From the NCBI GenBank assembly GCA_028023455.1, contig JAQFVV010006203.1, positions 12,376,348-12,440,347 on the forward strand: DNA of 64,000 nt, given 5' to 3'. This document shows positions 23,070 through 34,916 of the stretch, piece by piece. Below the pieces are notes generated by a model, which searched no databases, was not told the DNA's origin, and was given only the letters and a program-made list of their open reading frames with translations. The position numbers were made by a program, and so were the translations under genes. Within the stretch, counting starts at the first letter, position 1; every line of letters begins with the position of its first letter. The stretch is from Epiperipatus broadwayi (taxonomy: Eukaryota > Onychophora > Udeonychophora > Euonychophora > Peripatidae).

Positions 23070-26000
23070 TAAAATTTACAATAAATAACAAATAATTAAA
23101 TACAGATTCTGAGTTTTTGCTTCTTGAATTTCTACTACAATTGTTTCGATTACACTTGCAAAGGCCAATAGTTCTAATTATTAGTGACATTTCTATGATT
23201 CCTGAAAGTGAAGGACCTAACAATGAAAATGATGGATTTAGAATGGAAAGTTTCTGAATTTACTTCCTAAATAATATATTACTGTCATAAAAGTCTTTTC
23301 ATTAAAAATAATAAAACTATTTTATTCCTCTAAATCAGGTAACATAAATATTCTTTCATTACTACAATTTAATTATTTTTAATGATTATTTTCTAAGACT
23401 CATAATTTCAGTTTTTAATATTTGAAATGATAATGGCCTTACACAATGTCTAAAAATCAGAATAAATAGGATGTATAGAGGAGTGTAATAGATAAAATAA
23501 AACACCTCACAGAAAAAATAAGAATAAAATATTAAATAAAAATACAATTTATTATACATTAATAAATTTACATAACTAATTATAATATTAAAATCTTTTA
23601 TATTACAGTATTTTCACTTTTTTGCAAACAAAAAAAAAAAAATTAAATTTTTTATAAAATATACTTTTACAAATTTCTGAATATATTTTTCTTTAATAAT
23701 TCTATTACATTCTATACTAAAAATTAAAATATATTTTAATAAGAAATACAATCAATTATTTTTAAAAAATGAAATATTACAATAATGCTAATTTTTTATT
23801 TCTTGTCTGCTGTTATTACAAGGAAACAAAGATGTATTACAGTTCCGATGGAGCTAACTAACTTCAAATTTATATACCTCTAATCCAATGTGCAATTTAT
23901 TCATTATATAATAAAATATGTAAATTATGTAATGAATTCAGTCTTTGATAGTTATTACTACTGGAAGCATAAATGAATTAATCATAATAAAGTTGTCTTT
24001 TTGTCCACTGATATGATAAAACAAAGTGGCTAGTAATTAGGACTCTCTTTGAAATATCTCCCTATTGTTAAAATACTGAACACAGGTAATATAAATATAT
24101 TAATAGCAGAAATGTTTTATTCATAATCACATTCTATTACTTACTCTCTAAAAAAAAAAAAAAACTAGAAATAAAATTTAAATAAACTTCCCAAAAATCT
24201 TGTAGACAAATGTTAGAATCAACTCAGTTTAACAATACATTCTTAAATTAACCGCTGACATGAACAAACATAACCCTAGATCTAGGCTTGAGAAAAATCA
24301 AAAAATATATAACTTGTGACATGTTGGTTAGTAAATATATTTTATTTAAATGGTTGATTATTTTTATTGAAATTAGTAAACTTAGGTTATTTTTTCTTTC
24401 TAACTTTGTTGACGTCATCATGATAAACCAAATTGAACTTTAATATTTTAAAAATTGTATAAAATTTATAAAGATGTACATGTACAATTTTAGGGTCTAA
24501 TAACTTTGTACTTATGATAAAAAGAACTCAAAAAAAAAAAAAAAAGCAAAGATAATATTGTCTTCCTGTAAAATGATTGAAAACTCTCATTCTAAAACCT
24601 AAATTGAATAAGTTGAACTTTTTTTTTTTCACCAGATTTGGGATTTTTTCGCCAAACAATCGGTTTATAAACTATTCAACTAGCTATATATAAATAAGCA
24701 TATTTCTTTTTAGCTAGAGATTACAAGGATGAAAAACTATTATCAACACTCTGATAGTTGGCAAGACTAGTAATTACGGCCTTTATTGTTTGTATATTAA
24801 GTTTTCGAAGACATTTGCCTCTTAACTTTTCCATATATATTTATGTATAAATATAAGTAGAACAATAAATATTTCATATATTATATAAATGTAATTGTCT
24901 AGATTAATCCATGTATAATTAAAAGTACTGTACTATTGTACACACATTTCAGCTGGATTATTGGGGCACTAATTTTTTTTAAAAACTATTGTAAATTCAT
25001 TGCAAGTGCTGACACATATAGCAAAATTAGAGGACCAAACGTTAAAAACCAAAAAAAACAGAAAAATTAATTATAAAAATGGTGGCAGGTATTGGTTTGA
25101 ACTTTTAATTTTGCGTTGTGTCTGCTTACGGGACCTCTACAATGATTTATTAGATAATATTCATTTCCCAATTGATGTCTGGTGGGATTCAGTCAAAACA
25201 TCAGTATAACAGTACTATTATTATAACCAAATGAATCTGGATAATAAATCATTTATATCTATTTCTCATGAAACTATATTTTAACACACACACACACACA
25301 CATATATATATATGCAGTGTACATCCATGGCCTTAACTTGTGAAATTTTATAATAGGCAACATTATAAAACAAGCAACATTATTTTCATCTATATATTTT
25401 AAAATATCAATATTTTTGTATAATAATTAATCACTTATTTAATTAAAGATTACTTTAATATTTCTTAAAACTTGCCTACCAATCAAACCATTTTAAGTCA
25501 AGGGATACAACTATCAATGTCTCTTCTTTATCCATGATGTATAACATTAACAAAATTAAATGAAAAAAAATCTTAAATTTATATTATATTATATTATGCA
25601 ATAAATAATGTATGTATTTTGCATTATTACATAAAAGTGCAGCAGCGAAATCCATCTTCAAAATATAGCATCCTCTCTACATAAATTTATATTCGCAAAT
25701 ACTTAAATTGCATACATCCAAATACATACTCTTTTTAAAGACTTTTACCAGTTTATGTTTAATTTGGATAAAATAGAAATATTGCATGAAGACAATAATA
25801 AACAAAAACAATAAGAACTATTTTAATTAATATAAAAAATAACTTTCTTACTTAGCAAGGAGCTAATGTGAAAATGATCCTTTTGTAAAAGCTGTACGAC
25901 GAAGTCGACACGGTGTTTGTCATAGTCGTAATTATACTTTTTCTTGGGCCTCAAGTATTTGTTGGTATTTACTTTCTCGAAAATATTTTTTACCGAACAT

Positions 26001-27269
26001 GTGTTACTTATTAAAATTAAACAATATTAAGAAAATGAATTATACTTTGCTGTTACCTTTAAAAAATATTACTAAATGGCTTTCAAATTCGATTTCACAA
26101 CTTATAATTAATAATAGTTATGAATATAAATACGTTATCAATATTGTTATTATTTGGCTGAATTTTATTACATTTAATGAAATGTAATTTTTGAGATTTT
26201 GTCTTTTTGGATTGTTCAATGTCAGAAGACAAATCACAAGAGATCTGCAAGACGACACATAGACTCCTATTTAGGAAAAATCTGTTGTATGGACTGCATA
26301 AAGATAACACACTTGTGCCATGATGAGCACTATTAAGGATTTCTCCCCACTGACACACCTTTGCTTTTACATTTGTTATTTATATTAAATTTTTTTTAAT
26401 TACAATCATTTGTAGTTTTGTGTATGTTTTTTTAGAATCACATATAGCCTGCAGTCAGCCATATTGTTTACAAGATTTTTGTCATGCCTCTGTAAATGGA
26501 TAATTCAAACAAATACTGGTGGCAAACTTCAGTCTACAACCTCTATAAAAGTAGCATGAAAATTTATGAAGCAAGAGGGAAAAACATGAAATAATGCAAA
26601 ATGTGAGTTAATATATTTACATTATATTAAGTTTATGTGCTGTTAATAATGATTATAAGTCAATAAATAAAAGTATGTTTTTTTTCTTATTAATTATTAT
26701 TTAATGTTATAAGTTAAGTGTTAAATTGATTTTATATACGCAAATGGATAATTGATTTGAGTATAAAAACTTCAGACATGGTGGTTCATATATTGAGCTG
26801 GAATCCAAAATTCAGAAAATTTGATAATTTTTTTCACTCATAAAAATATCTTTTTAAAATAATCTCCTCCTTATCTAAGGCTTAAATATTGACATAATCA
26901 GAGTTGGCCATGTGAATACCAATGAATATGTTTTAAAAAAACAACATGATAATTAAAAGACCTCACCAAATCTAAGCATGAGCAATCATAGTATCAATCC
27001 AGGTAGATTGCATTTCTAATAAGAACAATTACATAACCTTATGTTGAAACAAAATAACGTTACCTTGATTGATTATCTATCCATTATCTGAAAATATGTT
27101 TATTTGAAAATTCTGCAACTACTATTAAGTTTGGATGCCATAGGAGTAGCATGTAAACACACTAAACCTGAAAAAAATGTTTTCTGATACTTTTAATTGA
27201 AACCTGATTTGTTTATATATTTTTTTAAAAATTAGCTAAAAATGAGTGTTAATGGTGATTTACATTTTA
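23070..27269. other. AT-rich stretch with one CA/TA microsatellite
   Basis: A (CA)n-(TA)n tract lies at 25283-25314. Short open frames near 25000, 26000 and 26100-26360 show no recognisable domains and look like chance. Nothing else was identified. Confidence 0.45.
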
Positions 27270-27885
27270 AATTCAGTATATGAAAATAAAGATTTATTAT
27301 GATGAATTAGAAGTTAACAGTTACAAATACCTTGATCAGATTATTAACACAGATGGAAACATAATGGATGAAATTAATCATAGAATTAAACTTAGTTGGA
27401 GTGCTTATTGTAGAAATAACTTGATACTGAAAGGAAATATGCCTGTGTGTTTGAAAAGGAAGGTTTTTAATAAATGTGTTTTGCTAGTTCTTACTTATGG
27501 ATCTGAGACTTGGACACTTAATAGAAAAACAATACAGAGACTTCAAACCACTCAAAGAAGTATGGAGAGATGCATGTTGGGAGTAACAAGAGATCGAAAA
27601 CAATGTATGGGTGTTACTGACTCACTGAAAAAATTAAAAAACTGAAGTGGAGTTGGGCTGGACATATTGCTAGAAGAGATGATAATAGATGGACAATTGA
27701 AATTTTAAACTGGATTCCAAGAGTTTGTAAAAGACCCAGAAAGAGACCACATGAGAGATGGATGAAATAAAAAAGTGTGCAGGGGTGATGTGGAGAAGAG
27801 AAGCTAAAGATCGGAAAAGATGGATTGAACTTAGAGAGACCTTCATATCCTGCAATGAACTGATAATGGTTGATGATGATAGGAA
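27270..27885 (+). pseudogene. RTE-like LINE, 3' fragment
   Basis: Close relative of the fragment at 2795-3665, starting further downstream in the thumb region (KIYYDELEVNSYKYLDQII) and running through YGSETWTLNRKT and WSWAGHIARRDD in a second frame. It ends in a short GAT-rich tail (27862-27883). At least two frameshifts separate it from an intact gene. Confidence 0.85.
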
Positions 27886-29295
27886 TTTTAGAAAACACAT
27901 TTTTATAAGTTATTTCTAGAAAAATGAAAACTCTTTTACTTAGAGTAAAACCTCATTGATTATTTTCCAAGAGTAAGGAGAAAATAAACTATAAATTGAG
28001 AAAATGTTACTATTAGGATTTCTTTAAAAATTATAGATAATAACAATTTAATGATTATTCACTAAAATAGTACAACTTTATAATTCAAAATATCACACAC
28101 ATTTCAGAATGTCTGTACTATATTTATACGTATGTAATAAATAAGTCACTATAACTTTTTAAGTTTTAAAATATTAAATAATAAATATATAACATTGTAA
28201 TTTCTACATTGATCATTAAATCATTAACATAAAATTGGATACATATTTAATGATGTAGCATACAACTTAAATGTTCATAGCATCTTATTGTCTACGACAA
28301 AATTCTTTTTTCTATTAATAACAATAGCTACTTTTATCCTGTTTAATTCACCTGCCCATAACCAAAGTTACCCTTTTTCCCTGGTGGAACTTTTTGTAAG
28401 CTTTCAATTTTGATTTTAGTATTAAATCATAATTCTATATCAGAATTTTATAAGTTTAAGATTTTGAAAATGAAAAAACTTCAAAAATTCATATCTGAAA
28501 TTTGTAAATTTTACAAAAAATGAGTTTGTAATAACAATACACAGTTCATCATTGAATGGAGGCTGAGCAGAATCACTTATAAAACTAATATTCAAAAAGC
28601 AAACAAAAAATATTAATTGCTAATAAATCTCACACACTATGTTTGAAAATATTAAAATTGTTATCTAATTTTTAAAATATTTTAAATTATTTTACGATAG
28701 TAACAGAATGACATATTAGCCATTATTTTCCTAACATGATGAAGATTTTCTTTGTTAATATTACAATAGAAGTCATTACTTTCTATTTTAAAAAATAAAA
28801 TATATACATATAAATAATAGTGCAATACAATATATTTTGGTTTTTTAATAATTATTGCCCAAACATTGTGTAAAAATAAGCATGAATCTCAATAAAGTTG
28901 CTAAAGCAATAATGTTTTTAGTAATATCAAGTTGCAAAAAGTATTTACACCAATAATTACAAACATGTCAATCAAAAAAAGGCCGTTCTTAAAACTTTTT
29001 ATAAAATACTGCTGTTTGATTTTAATGGCCACTTGATTTTTTTAAACATGACTAAACTAGAAACAAAAAAAACCTAGCAAAATATCTCAATAGATGGCAC
29101 TATGAACAAACTTTTAAAAATGATTGTAACTTTTTTTATCTCGATTAACTTTTTTTATCTCGATTTTTGTGTCAGCTGATGTTCTTTTATTAAATATCCT
29201 TTCTCTCTTCATGCAATACATTTACTTTATCCAGATTAATTACAAATACATAAAAAAGTAATACTTTTTGAGCATCTTTGATACTTTAGATCAGA
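27886..29295. other. AT-rich stretch, nothing recognised
   Basis: Only an 18-bp direct duplication ('gattaactttttttatctc' motif, about 29137-29166) stands out. No gene seen. Confidence 0.4.
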
Positions 29296-29360
29296 GGTAG
29301 ACAACCTATATCTCCGGAGCCAGTTTAGCTCTTTTAGGCCTGGTATTCTGGCTATCCCCC
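29296..29360 (+). mobile_element. hAT-like left terminal fragment
   Basis: The sequence CAGAGGTAGACAACC followed by 'tccggagcc' and 'agctcttttaggcct' is the type of left end found on many hAT elements. No right end with a matching 8-bp target duplication was found, so the element is truncated or too decayed. Confidence 0.4.
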
Positions 29361-30545
29361 AAATATTTAAACAGTATTGATATACAACAATAGTAAGATA
29401 TCTTTGAAAATTCCGCGCTTCGGTTCAGGTTCATATGCTGCAATTTGCAGTCAGCTGATGCTGACTGATTTAAATTACTGCCCGATACTTATATTCAATT
29501 AAAAACTTATGCATTTGGATTTCTGTCGATTTTGGATGACATATTTTTGCAGACAGACATTTTCGAGCACGAATTTTGTTAAAAATAAACTAAGTAATCA
29601 GCTGACCAATGTGAGTCTGCAGTTTTGTTTGAAAATAAAATGTCAAATTTACTGAATTTTGACAAACTTTCTCCAGAAATTCACTAACAAAAACTCATTA
29701 CAAACTATAAAGTATATATTTTAATTTTATTATTCAAACAAATTAAATGTATTATAAAATATTTAAAATCCCAGTACACTGTTTGATCAAATATATATAT
29801 ATGGAAGAATGTTCAAAATCAATCATTTTTTACTTTAATTACGCTACTGTAACATTGATAATAAACAATTGAATTATAAGCAAAGTACAAATAAACTCAT
29901 TTTAACAAAAAAAAAAAAAAAAATGAAATTTTAGTCGACCCTGCCTGCCCTAGACAATGATACAGCAGTTAATTTTTGGAGCCTATAAACTTCAGTTAAA
30001 TAATTTTTGTCAATGAAACATTTTTTTATGTTCTTCAAATAATTTTATACATTAAAAAATACTAAGAAAATAATAAAAATTATTTTGATCACTATTCGGT
30101 AAGGAGCAAACTAATTATATTAATTATTTATATATGAATGTATCGATTACGTAACATTTTAGTGCCTCTTTAATAATTGCTCAGCAAATTTAATATGACC
30201 ATTTGCATTATCTTCTCTAGATATAAATATAGATTTGCAAATCTATTTTTTTTTTTTTTCAAGCAAGAGTGAAATCATTAAGTATAAATATTGTCTCATT
30301 TAGACATGAAATAATTCTAACTTTCATGGGAGAGTCTATCACTTATTTTCAAGCTCATGCAAGTTAGATCATATATATATATGTGTGTGTGTAAATGAGG
30401 CTGTATTTAAATATCTGAATTTCAACCTTCTTTATAATACAATGGTCAATACATCAACATAATATATATATAAAATAACATCTATAGTCCGATTACGACA
30501 ATTTAGCTGGCTATAGCTATTTATTTATTTTTACATTGGTGTATG
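29361..30545. other. No gene; end fragment of the 47-kb inverted repeat family
   Basis: The stretch at 30150-30230 ('gtgcctcttta', 'ccatttgcattatct') matches the outer end of the right arm at 49712-49776 in the same orientation. The remainder is AT-rich without recognised features. Confidence 0.45.
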
Positions 30546-30945
30546 GGTAAACATGAATTTGCTAGGTCACGATATTAGTGTTTCTTGTCGAATTATTTAA
30601 AAACTTGGCGTGAAATATCAAATACACGGTGGCATAAAATTATATTATAAAAAAATAATTAAATATATGATAAAAAAAAAAGGACATATTTATCCTACCA
30701 ACATCCATAATTAAAGTCTATTGTAGCTTTCGCTTATACAAGCGATAAAATTCGCAAATTGGTGTGTCCGAAAACTACAATGGACAGTAATTATGAATGT
30801 TGGTAGGATAAATATGTTAATTCAATAAATTATTGTTTATCAGATATTTAATTATACCGCAGTGTATTTGATATTCCATGACGAATTTTTAAATAATTCG
30901 ACAAGAAACACTCTGGTGTCGTGACCTGGTAAATTCATGTTTGCC
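30546..30945. mobile_element. Merlin-family MITE, ~400-bp foldback
   Basis: The ends GGTAAACATGAATTTGC (left) and the inverse of GGCAAACATGAATTTACC (right) bound an element that is palindromic over nearly its full length. The centre carries the 'cttatacaagcgataaaattcgcaaatt' region shared with the composite Merlin at 12905-15852. No transposase. The flanking 9-mers do not match, so the insertion is old or rearranged. Confidence 0.7.
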
Positions 30946-30979
30946 ACACTTATTTTTATATGATTATATATATACAGGA

Positions 30980-31320
30980 CAGCTGATACAAATAATAATT
31001 TTGCATATTTCATTAGTCAAGACCAAAAGTTATTTATAAGTTGGAATCTTTCTTATTGCATTGCCATATCTATATAATTTTTTGCCTTCTATTATTAAAC
31101 TGTCTTGCAAAGTTAACTAAATCCATTTACATTTGCAATTCTAGTTATTGTAATGAAAGTAAATCTGGCAAGTGATAATGAAATGAAATTACCAATGGCA
31201 TCCAGTATTCAGTGAAGATGGCAGTGTGATAATATAAACTACTCTGACAAGTTGATTAAAAAACATTATGTGAAAATGAATATTAAGGACCTTTCATTCT
31301 AAAATAAATAATGCAATAAA
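30980..31320 (+). repeat. Partial copy of the 47-kb inverted-repeat arm
   Basis: Shares 'caagaccaaaagtta.ttataa', 'gccttctattattaa' and 'tctggcaa' in order with 47280-47470. Diverged; no coding content. Confidence 0.5.
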
Positions 31321-31869
31321 ATCACCATTAATGAGAATGGCTATAAGGAACTGGAAATGAATTTAACATTTTTTCAGTCAAGCTGCAGGAAAACAAATAG
31401 AAGAGTACAAAATGTCTTATTGCATTTCAATAAAAATCTAAATTATTCATTCTCGGCATGTTCAAAATTAGAATTTAAATTTGCAAAAACAAACCAGTTT
31501 GATTGGCTGTATGTAAATGATGCGTTTATACAACCGTCATTGTATAAATTACTTTCAGATATCAAACACCAATCAGAAATTATATTACTGACATGAAAAT
31601 TATTTCTTTAGTAATGATTTCAGCCAATAAGAACGAGCAAGAAAAATTGTCTACATATTCTATGAAGTTTGTCCCGTATATCTCATTCGTGATAATTAGT
31701 GTGAAATGTCGATATTCATTCCATGGAAAAATGTTTGACAAAATCATTACTTTGATCACAATTGAACCTTAGCATTTCGTTTTATTTAATACTCCTCCTT
31801 CATGCTTATTTTGCAATGAAGTACAAATAAGCTATTTGTTTGCTTACTGTTTCATTTTTCATACATTAT

Positions 31870-32969
31870 TTATAGAAATATTAACTTTAGTGAATCCATA
31901 ATGGTAAAGTCTAATGAATACTCGCATAATACATATCCATGTAGAAAACCAAAAAAAAATCCCTTATGGCGATCCTCACTTTGACTCCAAATTTCTTCCA
32001 GAAGTGACCCATAATTTAAGTCCTTTTGAATAGTCAAACGTTGTATTATAATCTGCATTATTTGTAAAAAAAACCGTCTCAGGTAAAATATTCCACGAAT
32101 TTGTCATCACAAATCTAAACACATTTTGATATGGGAAGTCTATCAGTTGGAGCAGAAGCTCAGCAGAATCACTCTTCTCAAAATAGTTCCGAAGAAAATT
32201 TCTTAATTGATTCACACTCATTTTACTTATCAAAAAACATAATGTTGAAGGACTTCCAAGTAATTTTCAAAATCTAAAACCTTTTGTTTTTTAGAGGAAG
32301 GAATTTTATTCCAGAAATATTTGACAGCTAAAGGAAGCTTAAGTGTAACTGCTATTTCAAATCCAGATATCCACTCATCATCAGGTTAGGTTTTGTTTCC
32401 TTTTCATTTATTATAAAATAATACCAAAATTTAGCTAGATCTTTTAAAATTATAGAATATAAGAAAGTATAAATATCATGATGGATATCACTTGGAGTAA
32501 GTTCTTTGAATAAAGTAAGTATATGATCTTCAAAGCTGTAATTGCAAGCTAAGACATATCGGTAGAAAACATTCAACTTTTTGCTGTATAACATTTTTTC
32601 AACAATTTTGGCTTCATTAAGAGTGCCTTGGTTTGTCCAATAAAAATCAAGATGGTGGTAATTAATAAAACAATGAGGTGATAGATAGCTCTCGTTCTTT
32701 TTAACCCATGAGTGCATTTGTTTTACCAACGCTTTTATTACATAGCATGTATCAGTTTTAAGACTTATTGGTAAATCTATGTCTTCTAAAAATGTAGTAA
32801 TCTTTCGCTCAGCATTTTCATAAATAACGGCATCATTTATTCCTACATCTTTAAATATTATAGCTTTTATTGTTGAACAGTTACATAATAATCCAGCAAT
32901 TTTTACTATTGCCGTATGTTTTAATGTAGGCACAAAATATGAGTTCATTTTTGTTACGGTTATTTGCAA
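31870..32969 (-). pseudogene. Broken single-exon gene of unknown function
   Basis: Three minus-strand frames join into one protein-like sequence of roughly 360 residues. The first runs from 32969 (MQITVTKMNSYFVPTLKH) to about 32380. A second (about 32385-32240) reads GFEIAVTLKLPLAVKYFW. The third, from about 32233, reads MSVNQLRNFLRNYFEKSDSA and after another shift near 32000 continues EEIWSQSEDRHKGFFFGFLH to 31870. Each junction needs a one-base shift, and one is in a run of T. The protein looks globular and helical, rich in aromatic residues, with no signal peptide or membrane segment. I do not recognise the family. It could be a decayed member of a multigene family or an intronless retrocopy. 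No terminal repeats are seen around it. Confidence 0.55.
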
Positions 32970-34055
32970 TTAATTTCTGAAAACAATATCTTTTAAATGG
33001 TATTATTACAAATCAGATGAAATAAAATTGAAATATAAACTATTCCATCACTAAAAATAATAAGTTAAAAGCATATTACTTCTGTTCAAGACAAAATAAC
33101 AAATTCTTCAAATAAAAGTGGGTAAATAAGATTGAAATAAATATTTATAATTATTAAGATAAAAAACACGCATTTTCCCAATAATCCTTATTTGAAGGAT
33201 GTATTTGACAACTGTCTATGTACTTTAAAAATCCTAGTACACGTTTTTACTTTCATAAGACTTGCAGATAAATTCGTTGATCCTTTAAAATACGTATTGA
33301 TTAGAAAATAAGTTTAAGAAATTTCGTTCAGGAAATATAATCCAAATACTCATGAATTATTATTTTTCAGAGTTAATGCTGTGAATGTATTTTTTTTTTT
33401 GCAAACATTTCAAGAAGGAACACTCAATAAGATAAGCAAATCTACAAAAAAAAGAAAAAAATATATTTAATTAATATAAAACAAGATTTAACGACTTTCA
33501 AAATGTATCAATCTTTCTGATGAAAAAACTATGTATATAATAATTTTTTTGGCTAAAACAAGTTGATATGTCTGGGCTAAAATATACTATAAGCAATAGA
33601 AATATATTATACATGCTAGTAGTTTTCTTTTGAAATAATTTTTGTAGTATTTCAATGTTTAGATCTACTGAATAAATTTTATTAAGTTGGTTGCCTCATT
33701 AAGATATTTAATATACAAATATTGTCTGTGATACTGATCTTTCAGTAAACTTTTCTTTATTACAGTATTTTATCTTACCGAATAATTGTAGATCTGACTA
33801 TTTTTATTATCTAAGTGAATTCAATAAGATATTGGAAATAATCCAACATATAATTAAAAATAAAATATCACAAAATTTCAGACAGTGAATTAGGTTTTTT
33901 TTTCTTGTCGCTTCTATTACATTTTAGTATAGAGAATGACTGAACCCATTTCATTTTAAATTTCATTATTAAACATTTCACCTTTGATTTAAAGACGATT
34001 ATTTATCTGTTGCTTATTATCGATAGAAAATAAATGATGAATATCGCCATGATAT
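32970..34055. other. AT-rich stretch, nothing recognised
   Basis: No open frame, RNA gene or repeat partner identified. Confidence 0.4.
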
Positions 34056-34064
34056 ATACATCTA

Positions 34065-34907
34065 GGTAAAACTGACTGTTAGCGGCCCCAACATTTCGCC
34101 CTCTATTTTTAAAAAACTGAACTAAATTTTTTTCGTACTAAGAGTATCTAACTATAAATAAACTATATCTAAATATAAATGTTTTTACATAAAGATTAAT
34201 AAAAAAAATGAACTTACATTTTTATGTATAGTTTTGAGCTAGACACCAGAAAATTCACGAAAATGGTCTCATGTTCGTGCATAACCCTAAATGCAAATTC
34301 CTGCAGGTAGGATGTATGAAAGTACGATTCATCAATCTCCACTATCCATGGTTTGAACTACTTTATTCTTACTATGTAATTGTAAAGTATATCTAACTAT
34401 AAATGTATTTTTTACATGAAGGTTAATAAATAAAATTTAATAAAACTTACATTTTTATGCACAATTTAGAACTACGTTGTGTGGCAAAACTTAACAAGTG
34501 TCACCAAAGAAGTCCCTGCTGTCAAAATTACGAACTACTTTTGCTACGTATAATTTTTGCAGTGTCAAACCTCAAAATGAAATTGTAGATGTTGCGGCTG
34601 TTCTGGCAGAAAGATGGACTACTCATCGCCTGCTGGAACAATTTCAAACTCCAGAATTGACCATGAAATGGCTGGCCAGGAGGCGTTTATTAAAGAATAG
34701 TATGCCATGTCTGCGATGCAATATTCAGTGTTCACTGATAAAATAATCGGGCAGCTTAGATGGTGTTAGATGGCAATGCAAAATGTGTCGCCTTTGTAGT
34801 TAGATACACTTAGTATAGTTATAGATATACTTAGTACGAAAAAAATTTAGTTCAGTTTTTTAAAAATGGAGAACGAAATGCTGGGGTTGCTAACAGTCAG
34901 TTTTACC
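34065..34907 (+). mobile_element. Merlin DNA transposon, 843 bp, with target duplication
   Basis: The ends are inverted repeats of about 80 bp beginning GGTAAAACTGACTGTTAGC, including the shared words 'ttttaaaaaactgaacta' and 'ttttttcgtactaag'. A perfect 9-bp direct repeat ATACATCTA flanks the element (34056-34064 and 34908-34916); 8-9 bp is the duplication size reported for Merlin. The interior holds the start of a transposase gene (34498-34791) and an internal diverged duplication (about 34142-34240 and 34385-34470). The catalytic domain is absent, so this is a deletion derivative that would need a transposase from elsewhere. Confidence 0.85.
34498..34791 (+). pseudogene. Merlin transposase N-terminal fragment
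   Basis: The frame includes TPELTMKWLARRRLLKNSM, then CLRC, and after one in-frame stop (34744-34746) continues in the same frame with SLDGVRWQCKMC to a stop at 34806. The two CxxC pairs, about 30 residues apart, form the zinc ribbon expected before the DDE catalytic domain of IS1016/Merlin-type transposases. No ATG is present at the 5' edge of this frame; it opens with GTG. The catalytic domain has been deleted. A minus-strand relative lies at 15410-15600. Confidence 0.7.
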
Positions 34908-34916
34908 ATACATCTA

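Noticed and set aside
29296-29945. Complete hAT element ending near 'gtcgaccctg'
   Set aside because: The proposed right end matches only partly and the 8-mers outside the two ends differ, so only the left end is reported.
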